Assembly: GCA_024734495.1 (NCBI GenBank)
Contig: JALMQS010000675.1
Span: forward strand, 62,001 to 126,000
Length of the DNA: 64,000 nucleotides
Reading direction: 5' to 3'
DNA from: Forficula auricularia
Lineage: Eukaryota; Arthropoda; Insecta; Dermaptera; Forficulidae
Part shown: one piece after another, positions 20,811 through 30,804 of the stretch
Layout of the letters: each line of letters starts with the position of its first letter
Position numbering within the stretch: the first letter of the stretch is position 1
Position numbers and translations under genes: made by a program
The notes under the pieces: model-generated
What the model saw: only the letters and a program-made list of their open reading frames with translations
What the model was told of the DNA's origin: nothing
Databases searched by the model: none

Positions 20811-21608
20811 TTTTTTAAATGGAAACATATATATATATCTTTACATAGCCAAAATCTACAAAAAAAACTGAACAACATTCACAAGAACCATTTTTTTATA
20901 AGACATCAAATAAAAAATATTAAATCAATTAGATCTCAAAAAAATCCAATTAATAATTATTCTTAACAATTGTTCAAATTAATTATCAAATAATAATGAT
21001 CAAATATTTAATTATTAAATAAATAATTTAATAATTTTGCGACAATGTTCTGTGACATTCCAGAATGTATCGCAAGTCTTCTGGATAAAACATCTTTTCT
21101 CATCAAAAAAATGCTCCTGTTTTATTATGATAATACAATATAACTATCTACTGAATTGACACGAGAAATAAACTCAAGAATTTTAAATACATCTATTAAG
21201 TAGAAAATAATCTCTTAAAACATTTATTTTCATTGTTGTGACTTTTCAATTTAATAATTATTTATTTAATAATTAAATAATTGATTTTTTTTTAGATCTA
21301 ATTGATTTAATATTTTGTTTATTTGATGTCGTATAAAAAAAATAGTTCTTGTGAAAGTTGTTCAGTTTTTTTTCTAGATTAAGAATATGTACAGAAACGT
21401 AGAGGTTTCCATTTAAAAAACAGAACTTGACCTCGAAACACCCTTGAAACCTTGTTCCAGGTCGACAACAATAGCGTAGTTTAGTTTCTCCCTTGATATA
21501 AATGCACATATATTCATATAATGCACTGTTTTTGAGTTATAAGACTGTCTCAAGAATAAAACTCACCCGGTATATATATATATATATAGTATAATAATGT
21601 ACACCCAC

Positions 21609-21707
21609 CTGTCCCGAAGTTCGTTCAAATAGACGTTTTAGTTGTTCCTTTCTTCTTCTTTCATGATCCGCGTCGAATACATAAATTTTACTTTCGCCTC
21701 CTTTAGC
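21609..21707 (-). CDS. DMAP1: DMAP1 exon 4
   Basis: 33 codons, both ends in phase 0: AKGGESKIYVFDADHERRR, then a KEQLKRLFERTSGQ segment, the conserved stretch between the SANT domain and the coiled coil. The acceptor is TTTTAAG at 21708-21709 and the donor GTGGGT starts at 21608. The flanking introns are filled with TEs. Confidence 0.95.
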
Positions 21708-22034
21708 CTTAAAATTAATTAAATGCCAAATTAAATGTGATTTCTATTACGAGGAAATTAAAATGTAATCAGTAAATGGTTTAAAGTAGTGTTTCCCAAA
21801 GTGGGGACAGGCCTCACAATTGATTGTTGAGGGGGGCAATTCAAAAATGGACTCGTTCAGAGTTTAACCGTATGGCGGCTGATTTAGCTAATGCCTTAAA
21901 TGAATTGAAGCTAAAAAAAGAAAGAAAAAGAAATGGTCTGGGTATAACACAAAGGGGAGACTTGAGACTGAAGCTAACTCAATTGGAACCTAACATAAAA
22001 TCAAGGGCAAGAACCTCACTAAATTTAAATAATT

Positions 22035-22200
22035 AAGGTAGTTGTTTCATCATATGGGTTTTCTTAGGATTTTTTTGAAATTTAGACAGATCATTATTTA
22101 AATACTTCTGCATCGATTCCTGTCAAAAATTTATGTACAATATAGTTCCGGAGATATTAAATTCCAAAGATAAGAGTTTATCAGACTTTTATGAAATTAT
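22035..22200 (-). repeat. AAGGTAGTTGTT element fragment
   Basis: Starts AGGTAGTTGTTTCATCATAT after TA and continues with the inner sequence of the family in reverse (TTTTGAAATTTAGACAG, then CTCCGGAGATATTAAA-type sequence). Truncated near 22200. Confidence 0.65.
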
Positions 22201-22980
22201 TTATTTTGTAATATAGGAACTTTGTTTGAATAATGAATATTTGCGATCATTTTGGGAGATTTTTTTGAATATCATCAATAAACTGTTTATAAGTTTCTTA
22301 TAAATAGTCAACAAACTGTCATAAGCTTGATATTTCCATGGTTAGTTAAAATTAAATTCGTTAAAATGTAATTTTTCACGAAAAAGAGGCTTTATTAAGA
22401 AAACTTGATATTTTAGGTATAGGGACATAATATTTCGTCTTAAAGAATTTTTCTTCGTCTTTAAATTTATTGAGTAATATACAGGGGTTCTCATTTGAAA
22501 AAACGAACTTTTGACCCCTTTTATGAATAACGGAAATAATAGGAATCTTAGCACGCCCTGTATAATATGGAGTCGATTTTTCGGCGTTAATTAAATACTT
22601 CGGGTGTGTCTAAACTACAACCAAAATATCAACTTTTCATGAATTGAGAGTACTAATTTATTTAAGTTTAAATAGGGCCATGTTTTGGACCATATTTAAC
22701 ACAAATGATTTTTTATCTCGAAAACCAATAGAAATAGGTATAGGACAATATCAACAAAAAAGTATTTTAATAAAAGGACAGTTCTAAAAACGTGTTAATA
22801 TACGAGTGTTCCATTTAAAAAAATAAAGTTGCTAGGACTTTTGGAAGCCGAAACGTCGCAATGGTGAAAATATTTTCGATCGATAGAACAGATAAGAAAA
22901 TGTAAGGTGCTAAATTTTCAGAAAAATCCTGCGTTCCGTTTTCCATAAACGTCTAACGTGCAATCGACCGTGAATCACCC
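22200..22980. other. Intronic sequence with CCTGTATAAT boundaries
   Basis: DMAP1 intron 3. The motifs CGCCCTGTATAATATGG (22552) and CACCCTGTATAATCTAT (22976) are in the same orientation and recall the ends of TIR elements, but no matching inverse end was found. Coding frames here are at background level. Confidence 0.3.
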
Positions 22981-22984
22981 TGTA

Positions 22985-23850
22985 TAATCTATATATATAA
23001 AATTAAGGTTTTGTCTGTACATTGGTCTAAATCACGCCAAATTTTGGTTGCTCACGTTTCAAGCAAAGTTATGAACGAAAATACCCTCAACAAAATTCCT
23101 GTATGTCTGTATGTTTCCGTGGGTCCGTGAAAAGTTGCTCACGATTCACGCCAAAACGGCTGAAGGGATTATTATATTTACATCAGATGTCTTCTAACTT
23201 ACGTTTTTAGCTATATAACGTTTTGATATTTTAACCCCAAAAGGGGGTTTGGGGGGGCGCACGAATGAAAATTATCAAATAATTCCTAAACTATTAAACC
23301 TAGGGCAAATTTTATGATAAACAAAGTTGTAGGGGATGTGAACTTTTGTTTAAAAAATTTCACCAAAAAACCTCCCAAAAAAAGGGGGGGGAGGGGGGGG
23401 GGTGAAAAATGTAAATTCTTTCTCTTGGGCCAAACTCAACCAAATTTTGTATACATAATCTGTGGGTCACTAGAAGGCTAGAAATGCAAAAACTGGGTGC
23501 GGAGGGTGGGTGCTGGGGTGTAATGAGAGTGAGGCTGAGTAGGGTGGGGGTGCAGGGGGTGGTGCGGGGTGGAGTCCAGGGGATAGCAGGGGTGAGGTCC
23601 AGGGAGCTAGGCGGTGGTGTGGTGCGCAAGGTTGCAGGGCGCGGGTGGTGGTGTGGAACCGGCCGGTTGGGAACGGGCGGCATGATGCGGGGGTGGGGGT
23701 GCTGGAGGGGTTTCGTGGGGTGTGGTGGGTGAGAGTCGGGGTGGGGTTCGAGGACTGGGGGTCCAGGGGCGTGCCCCTGGCTAGCAAGAGGCCGCCGAAG
23801 GTGGGCCTTGCAGCTAGTAATAAATATTTTCTTTGTTGTCTAATTTAATT
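22985..23850 (+). mobile_element. Helitron-like repeat with G-rich tail
   Basis: Begins TCTATATATATAAAATTAAG, followed by CACGCCAAATTTTGGTTG and CGCCAAAACGGCTGAAGGG. Its mirror is at 42398-43215. The right part (23390-23800) is extremely G-rich on the plus strand and opens long frames on both strands that are composition artefacts. TC start and AT-rich 5' end fit a Helitron; class is tentative. Confidence 0.5.
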
Positions 23851-24601
23851 TGATTAAAAATTATATATATGTTACATCGAGGGCAATAAGAATTTTAGAA
23901 AGGCTTAGGTGGGGCATGGCACAAAAACGGTTGGGAAATACTACTATAAATGATTATTTCAAATTTCTTAAACATTGTTCCCTTTATCATTGAAAAAATT
24001 TTGAATTGAAATAATTGGAAAATATCAACATGTTCATTTTTTTACTACAATTAAGAACATATATGGTTCTGAAATTTTTTGAAAATATATTTAAAAATAA
24101 TACAATCAAGAATATTATATTATTCTAATTATTTAATTGTTTCAATTCGAACATGCATTAAAATAAATAAAATATTTTTGTAAGCATTACTATACATGCT
24201 AAAGCAAAATCTTGAAGCTTAACACACCTGTAAATGCTTTGGTAATATTTAATCTAGGCCTTTGTAGAAAATAAAATTAGCACATTTAGGAAAACTAACT
24301 TTAATAATAAAGGCCATTTAATATTATATTAATAATAAGTATCGATTATATATCGTCGCCTTAGAGTGTAAACCAGCTAAATCCATTTTTTTTCATATAT
24401 GACCAGGGCCGGATTTAGATGTTTGCCGCCCATGTTGCAAAATTAACACTGCCCCCCACCCCCCCACACCCTAATCATTAGGCCTACCTTACATCGTTGT
24501 CAAAAACTTAAACATTAGCCCTAATTAAGTTTTTGACAACGATGTAAGGTAAGCTTGTGGTTTTCCATACGTAAGAAATAGTAATGAAAACAAAGCATAG
24601 G

Positions 24602-25440
24602 TTTTTTTTATGAAAATGATGAGAGAAGGAGTTACACCAAAAAGGTGCAACCCCTAAAGGCCTGGGTTGGCCCCTCCATCATGAAAAGAAGAAGAAAGAA
24701 TTTTATGGGCTGGGCAGGGGTCGAAGGTATCTGTGGATACGGGTCTTAAATAGCTGAAGGTTATAAGTCGCGGAAAAGATGGTGGCAGGGAGCGAGTTCC
24801 AGTCTCTGGATAAAAGAGTTGGCGAAAGCGCTTATTCGACCTTTATCCAATTTGACAGCGAAGGGGTGCTGAGCGTTTGAAAACCGCGTGTTTCTCGTAA
24901 AGAGGGCATTAGGGGGGATAATTGATTTCAGCTCGACTGAACAGACACCGTGATAGTATCTGTAGTACAGGGAAAGGGCAGAAACGGTTCTTCGGTGAGC
25001 CAGGAAGTCGAGTGAGTTGGTTAGAGCCGGGTCTCCTCTTAGATTAGAGCCGGGTCTCCTCTTAGATTAATTGCTCGCTTCTGAATCGCATCCAGTGTAG
25101 CAAGAGAATGCTTGGAGGCACCCCTCCACAGATGAGAGCCATATTCGAGACAGGGACGAATTTGAGCCTTATACAGTATAAGAAGTTGACTGGGAGTATA
25201 ACAGCGTCTAGACCTAAATAGAAGATCAATCTTGCGCGCTGCAGCTTTAGCAGTGGTTGAGATATGGTCATTCCATGAAAGGTCAGACCCTAGAGTTACG
25301 CCTAGCATTGAAATTTTATCCCTGAATTCTAGTGAGTTTGAGTCGAATGATATGTTTGGGAGGTTTCTGTCGACGCGCCTAGAAATAAGGCAACACAGAT
25401 ATTGTACTTTGTTTACAGAAACACTGTGCCCTTTTTTGCA
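24602..25440 (-). mobile_element. 5'-truncated LINE inside the hAT element
   Basis: The T-run at 24602 is the poly(A) tail in reverse. The 3' UTR matches the LINE at 5165-5640. Coding sequence at 25039-25440 is the end of reverse transcriptase and following region: SMLGVTLGSDLSWNDHIS and ILYKAQIRPCLEYGSHLW. A 23-bp direct duplication (GAGCCGGGTCTCCTCTTAGA...) at about 25025-25071 breaks the frame after DPALI. Confidence 0.85.
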
Positions 25441-25452
25441 CTTTCCGAACAA
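25039..25452 (-). pseudogene. LINE reverse transcriptase C-terminal fragment
   Basis: Carries the LGVTLGSDLSWNDHI motif that follows the RT palm in non-LTR retrotransposons, the thumb-like stretch with RSRRCYTPSQLLILYKAQ, and PCLEYGSHLW. The FADD catalytic motif lies upstream and is missing. The last few residues at the N-terminal end may come from the host hAT element rather than the LINE. Confidence 0.85.
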
Positions 25453-25789
25453 AAACGCCGCCTATTTATTTTCATTGATAGCAGAGCAATATCGAAATGT
25501 CACCACTGGTTGTTTCATCAAGTATATTTTTTAAAATTTGCCACCCTGTGCAGCTGCACATATTGCACATGCCTAAATCCGGCCCTGTATATGACATATT
25601 AATACCGTTAGCAAAGAAAAAGAAATGCAACATCGTCCAAGTAAAATTGCTACTTAAAATTACGATCGTAAGTTGTAGAAAAAAATGTGAAAAATAGTTT
25701 CTTTCCTAAACAACAATATTAAATTTTGTTTGTTTTTTGTCTGACCTGTAAAATATCCTTGTTGTGAGTTAGCAGGTTTACACTCTAAG

Positions 25790-26637
25790 CCAAGGGGCAC
25801 ACTGAGCTGCGTGACGCAGGCGGCGCAGCACAGCGCAGGAAAAAAACACTGCGTCGCACATTGAGAAGCAGTTTCGGGCAGCAGGTCGACGAAAGCACTT
25901 AAGTAAAATTGCCGCCTTACGCGAAACACTCATTTTGTAAAAAAATATAAAACACTAGCTGAGAAGCCTGCCTTGGGCCGGCGTCTCCGCTAGCAACGAT
26001 AATACACCCCCTGGACCTCCACCCCCGCACGCCAACCCCATTCTACATCCGCACCCAGTTTTTGCATTTCTAGCCTTCTATTGGCCCACAGATTATGTAT
26101 ACAAAATTTGGTTGACTTTGGTCGAAAGGGTTAGAATTTTAATTTTTGACCCCCCCCCCCCCATTTTGGGTGGTTACTTTTTTCATTTTTAGGCTTCTGG
26201 GGGTCCACAGAATATATATACAAAATTTGGTTGAGTTTGGAAAAAGGGCCAAGAATTTCATTTTCTGAACACCCCCCTCATTTTGGATGGTTACTTTTTG
26301 CTATAGTGTTTTTTATTTATACCCATGTGGTAGATTTTTATGCCCCACCCTGTATAATGAAAATAAAAAAAATATATTAAAATTTCTAATTTTAATAGAT
26401 ATATAATAATATTTGTTGTAAAGTATTAGTGGGTTTTAAAATAATAAACACAATTAAAAAATAAAAAACTGCGGCCTGCGTGAAGCAGTTTTTGTGGCGT
26501 CTCCACAAGTGGACGCAGTCGGCACGTGTGGGGCAGTACTATGCTGCGTCTCAAAATGCGCGCCTCTACTTGAAAACATGGTTCTCAAAAAATGCCCTGC
26601 CTGCGCTGCGGAGATGCGTCTCCAGTGTGCGCCCGGC
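25790..26637. mobile_element. TIR element, GGGGCACACTGAG ends
   Basis: Begins CCAAGGGGCACACTGAGCTG and ends CCAGTGTGCGCCCGGC, with CTAAG on both sides as a possible 5-bp duplication. Both ends are GC-rich and contain GACGCAG-type subterminal repeats. A Helitron-like piece (25968-26345) lies inside. Class uncertain. Confidence 0.6.
25968..26345 (-). repeat. Helitron-like repeat fragment
   Basis: Contains ACTAGCTGAGAAGCCTGCC, then two units of TATACAAAATTTGGTTGA/ACCCCCC, as in the larger copies at 22985 and 42398. Short and internally deleted. Confidence 0.5.
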
Positions 26638-26677
26638 CTAAGGCGACGATATTATAAAAAAATAAAATCTTAAATAC

Positions 26678-26896
26678 CTTGTTAAGAAGGCCACACACTT
26701 CATAATAACGCTCTTTGAGATCTTCAATAGATCGATCATTAAAACGAGTTCGATCCCAACGATCGTTGATGACAATAAAACGAAGATCGAATCGTCGACA
26801 AAGATCAAATAAATGATCGGTCTCTTGTTTAGACCAAGTTTCACTGTTAAGCACTTGTAGATAGTCAGCATCCGTGTAGCTAGGAATTGGCACTTG
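26678..26896 (-). CDS. DMAP1: DMAP1 exon 3, SANT/Myb-like domain
   Basis: 73 codons, phase 0 at both ends: QVPIPSYTDADYLQVL, WSKQETDHLFDLCRRFDLRF, DRWDRTRFNDRSIEDLKERY and YEVCGLLNK. This is the SANT-like domain of DMAP1, with the WSKxETDHLFDL motif shared from flies to mammals. The acceptor is CCGTAG at 26897-26898 and the donor GTATTT starts at 26677. It stands only about 25 bp from the end of the TATCGTCGCC element, so TE insertion has reached the splice site neighbourhood. Confidence 0.97.
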
Positions 26897-26957
26897 CTAC
26901 GGAAAAATAAAAGCAAAGAGAAAAAGTTTATAAATAACGAATTATGAGACTAGTGAG

Positions 26958-27325
26958 GAAAAAGGGAACGTTCAAGTATCAGGTAACATTTATATACCCA
27001 CCCAGGAGGGAGGGGTTAAATTAAGTGTTGATGAGGGAGAGTATTAATACATTGTTACGTAGCATTATGACTATTATGAGTTTTAATAAGTTATTGATTT
27101 TGAATATTTAAAGTTATAAATATAAATTAATTTTTTGAACTCACAATTTATTCTTCATTATACTAATATATAAAACACATTGCAACGTATTACAATAAAT
27201 AATCATTAATAAAAAAATCCATTATGATACATAACAAGCTTTGAAGGGAGGGGGAGGTCGCCCAAATGTTAGGGTACGGGGGGGCCTAAATATTGTCAAA
27301 AAAACGTGATCCTTGAACGTTCCCA
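26958..27325. repeat. TIR element, GGGAACGTTCAAG ends
   Basis: Left GGGAACGTTCAAGTATCA and right TGATCCTTGAACGTTCCC are inverse within one or two bases. It is about 365 bp with no coding frame. Its right end is the insertion site of the hammerhead-bearing retroelement 27331-27647. Confidence 0.6.
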
Positions 27326-27330
27326 AAGAG

Positions 27331-27647
27331 TTTTTAAGGAATTTGGTGTTGGTACTTGGTGAAACATTTTTTAAAATTATTGGATACAAAATACTTGGTA
27401 GGTTTTACATTAAGATATAAAAAAATAAAACGAATTTATTTTTGGAGAATCTTTAATCTCGATATATACTATATATTTCGGGTGGCTAACCCATCTTCAG
27501 GAGAAACAGAAAGTAACTTTCGCTACTACGTTACTTTCCGTTGGTCACCCGAAATATATATTTCGAGATTAAAGATTCTCCAAAATAAATTCGTTTTATT
27601 TTTTTATATCTTAATGTGAAACCTACCAAGTATTTTTTATCCAATAA
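27331..27647 (+). mobile_element. Short retroelement with hammerhead motif, family B copy 1
   Basis: A 317-bp insertion flanked by a perfect 12-bp duplication GTTCCCAAAGAG (27319-27330 and 27648-27659). It begins TTTTTAAGGAATTTGGTGTT and ends TATTTTTTATCCAATAA, and is a large inverted repeat (about 27376-27495 against 27545-27640). The minus-strand arm contains a complete hammerhead-like fold (27457-27504); the plus-strand arm keeps only its 3' half. The long duplication points to retrotransposition. Confidence 0.8.
27457..27504 (-). ncRNA. Hammerhead ribozyme motif, type I, family B
   Basis: Reading the minus strand: TCTC (stem I), CTGAAGA core, one extra T, GGGT/ACCC stem II with a 5-nt loop, GAA, then A(TATAT)AGT(ATATA)T stem III of 6 bp with a 3-nt loop closed by the A15.1-U16.1 pair, then C as position 17, and GAGA completing stem I. 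All core positions fit the hammerhead consensus except the extra nucleotide before stem II, a position where natural variants are known. Cleavage would be expected after position 27461. Confidence 0.75.
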
Positions 27648-28044
27648 GTTCCCAAAGAGCTTTACATGCAGGTGTCAACATTTCAGCCAAGAGGCTAAAT
27701 CTACACTCATGGACAAAATTAGCGGAACATTCGATTTAAAGGGACTCTTATCTTTTAGTTTCTTTATTAATTTGTTAATATATTATTTTTAAACTTTATT
27801 TTGTTTAATAACTCACATAAATATTGATTTTTCCGCAAATCTCACATTTTATTTAAATTTTATAAAATCTATCTTTGCTAGTTACGTTGTAACAAATTGC
27901 TTATTCTCTTAGAATTACATGTTTTTTTTTGAAACATTGTTTGAACAAAGTTGATTTATTATTAAAATTGGCTGGTCAGACATTAAACTCGACATTAAAT
28001 GCAAAATGACGGACCTGAGCGAAGTTGAGGTCGCCAGAGCTGTT

Positions 28045-29205
28045 ACGTTTTATTTATTTATTTATTTGGAGAAAACAATAGTCATAGTTCAAAAAAAAAT
28101 ACACAATACAAAACAAACATAATATAGATCAGAAAAAATAAAAAAAACTATGACTTATTACACATTTTCTCACTGAGAGATATAGTATAAAACAGACAGA
28201 GCCCGAAATACAAATTTTAGCATGTTGAATGATTCTTATCCATTTTCAAACTCAATAGAAGGAATCGCATGGAAATGGACAATTACATTTAAATTAAATT
28301 AACAAAAAACAAAACAATAACTTAGAACAGAGCCTCTCTCAAACAAACCAAAAGGCTCGCTGGATCACCCCCCCCCCCCAGTGGCTCACTCTCACCCAAC
28401 CTAAAATGACTCAAACAGCCAAAAAGTTAAATCAATCAAAGTTTAATTCTATAGTCACCAAAATTAAAATCAAAAAGTAAATAAAATTAAATCGTATGAG
28501 TCAAAAAGCTAAAAACCAAATAAATTAAATAAATTAAGTCAGTTAAGTTTAAAATTGAATAGTCATAAATAATTAAAAATTAAAAACCAAAACAAACTCA
28601 AAACAACCAAATTACATCAGTATAGTCAAAAATTTTAAATCAAAAACTGAATAAAATAATAAATTAACCCACCCAAAAATGAAAAGTCATGAATGTTAAA
28701 ACAAAAATAAATTAAATAAATAAATAAAATCAACGCAATCAAACAAACAAATTAAACAAATAAAAAATTGAAAAGTCATAAATAGTAAAATTCAAATAAA
28801 TTAAACAAATATACAAGCAAAATCAAAGTAGTTAAAATGTCAAAGCTGAATGAATCAAAATAGATCAGGCGAGTTACATCCGCCACACACCAGATCAGGA
28901 GAGTAAATTTTACCGAACAATGATCAACCGAAGCAAATCAAAAACACTCAAATGTGAATCATGTAAAAATCAATCTAATTTAATAATAATAAATAAAATA
29001 TTTGTGATAGACTGATGATGAAGGCAATGCCTTCGAAACTATAGTCTCTAGAAATAATTAAAAATTATTTTATTTAAAAAACAGAAGACTCTCTCATTTT
29101 ATTTTATTTTTAACCTAAAATCTAATTTTGTTCTTGAAAGCCCGCCCGCTTGTATTATAAAAATCACAGCCACAAAAATAATTATTAAAATCGCTGCACA
29201 ATCTA
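28045..29205. mobile_element. Insertion in the Tc1, carries a hammerhead motif
   Basis: TACGTT borders it on both sides of the interrupted transposase frame, a possible 6-bp duplication. The left end is (TTTA)n then TTGGAGAAAACAATAGTC, like the reversed TAAA tail of a non-LTR element. The body is A-rich with repeated TAAAAATTAAA(AA)CC-type words. A hammerhead motif lies at 29008-29050. No coding sequence recognised. May be a Penelope- or SINE-like insertion; uncertain. Confidence 0.5.
29008..29050 (+). ncRNA. Hammerhead ribozyme motif, type I, family A
   Basis: TAGA, then CTGATGA (29012-29018), an extra T, stem II GAAGGC/GCCTTC with loop AAT (perfect 6 bp), GAA, a 2-bp stem III A-C/G-T with loop TATA, C17 at 29046, then TCTA closing a 4-bp stem I. 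The core matches the hammerhead consensus. A 2-bp stem III with a small loop is typical of the Penelope/retrozyme class. Same family as 63032-63072. Confidence 0.8.
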
Positions 29206-29519
29206 CGTTAATTGTAAACAGCAAAAGGACATTCCAAGAAGTGGCTGAAATGCTTGGTGTATCGAAATCTACTATACAACTATATCGCAACATTGTGCAA
29301 TACAGAAACATGAAGGCCAAGGTAGAAAAAGGGCTATATCCACTAGGGACGATGGATTTATTGTTAGCTCTGCTCTGAGAAATCGGGCCCATACCGGAAG
29401 TGACATTCGAAATCAACTGAAAGAAATGAGACAGGTCACAGTGTCTGTTAAGGTAGTTAAAAGAAGACTGCACGAAGCTGGATTATTATCGCGAAGACCG
29501 GCCAAGGGTCCCCTTTTAG
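29206..29519 (+). pseudogene. Tc1 transposase N-terminal fragment
   Basis: The HTH region RTFQEVAEMLGVSKSTIQLY is followed, after a frameshift, by RDDGFIVSSALRNRAHTG and QVTVSVKVVKRRLHEAGLLS, the second HTH of Tc1 transposases. A stop and a frameshift lie near 29370. The catalytic domain is absent. Confidence 0.85.
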
Positions 29520-29521
29520 TA

Positions 29522-30402
29522 CAAGGTGGGCCAAAAGAAGTCACCCTATTGAAAGATGCTCTTATTTTTGAAAATGGAGGCCAATGTCAAATCTGTTTTG
29601 ACATTTGTGAACTAGACAGATGTAGAATACAAGTGAACAAGCCATGGAGCGATACACTCCCCAAGAACGCGGAATAATCGTGTCTATTTTTTTGCGTAGC
29701 AATTCGTCTGTGGTGTTGGCGCAGCGCGAATTCCGTCGGCGATTCCCCGGTCGTCCGGCACCGACTGCGCAAACACTGCGCCGTTTGGCCACCAACCTTG
29801 AAGAGTATGGGACCACAAGAGTGGCCGGCCCCGGAGCGCCCGTTCTGCGCCGAGGATGTCGAGCAGTGGACGGTGCGCGCTATAGGGCCATGTTAACCGA
29901 GTTTTTTCTGCCGCAATTGAACGAATTAGGACTGGAGGACACGTGGTTCCAACAGGACGGAGCAACGGCACACACTGCGCGAGCCACAACCGATATTCTG
30001 AAGGCGGCGTTCCCGGGTCGCCTCATCTCTCGTTTTGGCGATTTGCACTGGCCCGCAAGATCGCCCGATTTAACCGTTCCAGACTTTTTTGTGGGGTTTT
30101 TTGAAGGCCCGTGTTTACGTGAACAAGCCCGAGACCCTGAAAGCCCTCAAGGACAACATTCGGCACGAGTGCGAGAATCTGTCGCCCGAAGTTCTCGCCG
30201 AAGTGATGAAAAATGCCATAAAACGAGCCCGTATAGCAATCAATTGTGGCGGCGCCCATTTGGCCGATATCATCTTCTCGACTTGACCAATAAAATTCTA
30301 AAGGTTCAAATAAACATAATCAAAAAGCAGAATCGAAGTTTTTCATTTAGAAAAAAAAATGAGAGCCAAACAACATCGGACGACTTCTTTTGGCCCACCT
30401 TG
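29522..30402 (+). mobile_element. Mariner-related element, internally deleted, nested in the Tc1
   Basis: Ends CAAGGTGGGCCAAAAGAAGT and the inverse ACTTCTTTTGGCCCACCTTG, with TA duplicated at 29520-29521 and 30403-30404. Removing it restores the Tc1 reading frame (PLLV/VERPQF). Length 881 bp, with one decayed transposase. Confidence 0.9.
29644..30284 (+). pseudogene. Mariner-related transposase (HTH plus DDE C-terminus), broken
   Basis: The N-terminus MERYTPQERGIIVSIFLRSN and REFRRRFPGRPAPTAQTLRR is a DUF4817-type HTH. After GAPVLRRG the frame jumps to YRAMLTEFFLPQLNELG, then WFQQDGATAHTA (catalytic Asp) and HWPARSPDLTVPDFF. A frameshift near 30100 moves the conserved C-terminus (FLKARVYVNKPETLKALKD ... 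ADIIFST) into another frame. The deletion removes the middle, including the first catalytic residue. Inactive. Confidence 0.85.
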
Positions 30403-30515
30403 TAGTAGAGCGTCCACAATTTGCAAAAAAGCATGAGACATACCACAAGACTTATTAACTATATTTTTAAACTTAACTATAATTAATAAAAAAAAAAATG
30501 AATAAATAATAATAC

Positions 30516-30679
30516 TTTGTTAAACTTGGCGAAGGGATATTCTTTGCCCTCATCGGAAATTCGTCGCCAATGATGGAAAACAGCTGAATCAGTTCGGGCT
30601 GGATTTGTAAATGGCATCCATTTCCAAGGACGAACTTTGCGCATGCCAAGTTTTGCTTTCATTTGTTTGTATCCTTTAC
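30516..30679 (-). CDS. DMAP1: DMAP1 exon 2
   Basis: Encodes GKGYKQMKAKLGMRKVRP, WKWMPFTNPARTDSAVFHHW and RRISDEGKEYPFAKFNK. The KVRPWKWMPFTNPAR block is a DMAP1 hallmark. The acceptor is TTGTTTAG at 30680-30681 and the donor GTATTA starts at 30515. It starts in the Gly codon split by intron 1 (125 bp) and ends on a codon boundary. Confidence 0.96.
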
Positions 30680-30804
30680 CTAAACAAAGACAAATTCAGT
30701 TAGAGGTTTAAGCGAAGCACCGAGCTTCTCAATAATGTAAAATTTTCAGACAATTAATTTGTATTTCGCGCAGATTTTATGTTTGGCGGAAAGAGCTAAA
30801 TTAC

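Larger units (their letters stand above)
19245..21570. mobile_element. Long-TIR CCGGGTGAG element, copy 2, split by Helitron-like DNA
   Basis: The left arm begins TA then (C)CGGGTGAGTTTTTTATC; the right arm ends ACTCACCCGG then TA. The interior is interrupted from about 19396 to 20800 by a Helitron-like repeat and flanking sequence. Near 21195 it preserves the site where Tc1 is inserted in copy 1. Confidence 0.75.
24404..25587. mobile_element. hAT-type element with 8-bp target duplication TATATGAC
   Basis: Ends CAGGGCCGGATTTAGATG and CTAAATCCGGCCCTG; TATATGAC stands on both sides (24396-24403 and 25588-25595). Both features are characteristic of hAT elements. There is no transposase; most of the interior is an inserted LINE (24602-25440). 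A 64-bp inner hairpin (24489-24552, CTTACATCGTTGTCAAAAAC) is also present. Confidence 0.9.
24351..26651. mobile_element. TATCGTCGCC-end element holding two further insertions
   Basis: The left end TATCGTCGCCTTAGAGTGTA has its inverse split across 25775-25789 and 26638-26651. It contains a hAT element (24404-25587) and a second element (25790-26637). Its end resembles that of the palindromic MITE at 63228-63488 (TATATATCGTCGC). No transposase. Confidence 0.6.
27704..30460 (+). mobile_element. Tc1-like element, degenerate and split by two insertions
   Basis: The left end CACTCATGGACAAAATTAGC follows TA, a typical Tc1 terminus. The transposase starts MTDLSEVEVARAV at 28004, is interrupted at about 28045-29205, resumes with RTFQEVAEMLGVSKSTIQ, is interrupted again by a mariner-like element (29522-30402) and continues VERPQFAKKHETYHK up to about 30455. 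The catalytic domain and right TIR are gone. It ends about 60 bp from DMAP1 exon 2. Confidence 0.85.

Noticed and set aside
23360..23848. Long overlapping frames rich in Pro/Thr (minus) and Gly/Val (plus)
   Set aside because: They come from an extremely G-rich repeat segment that opens frames on both strands. No domain, start context or splice signals.
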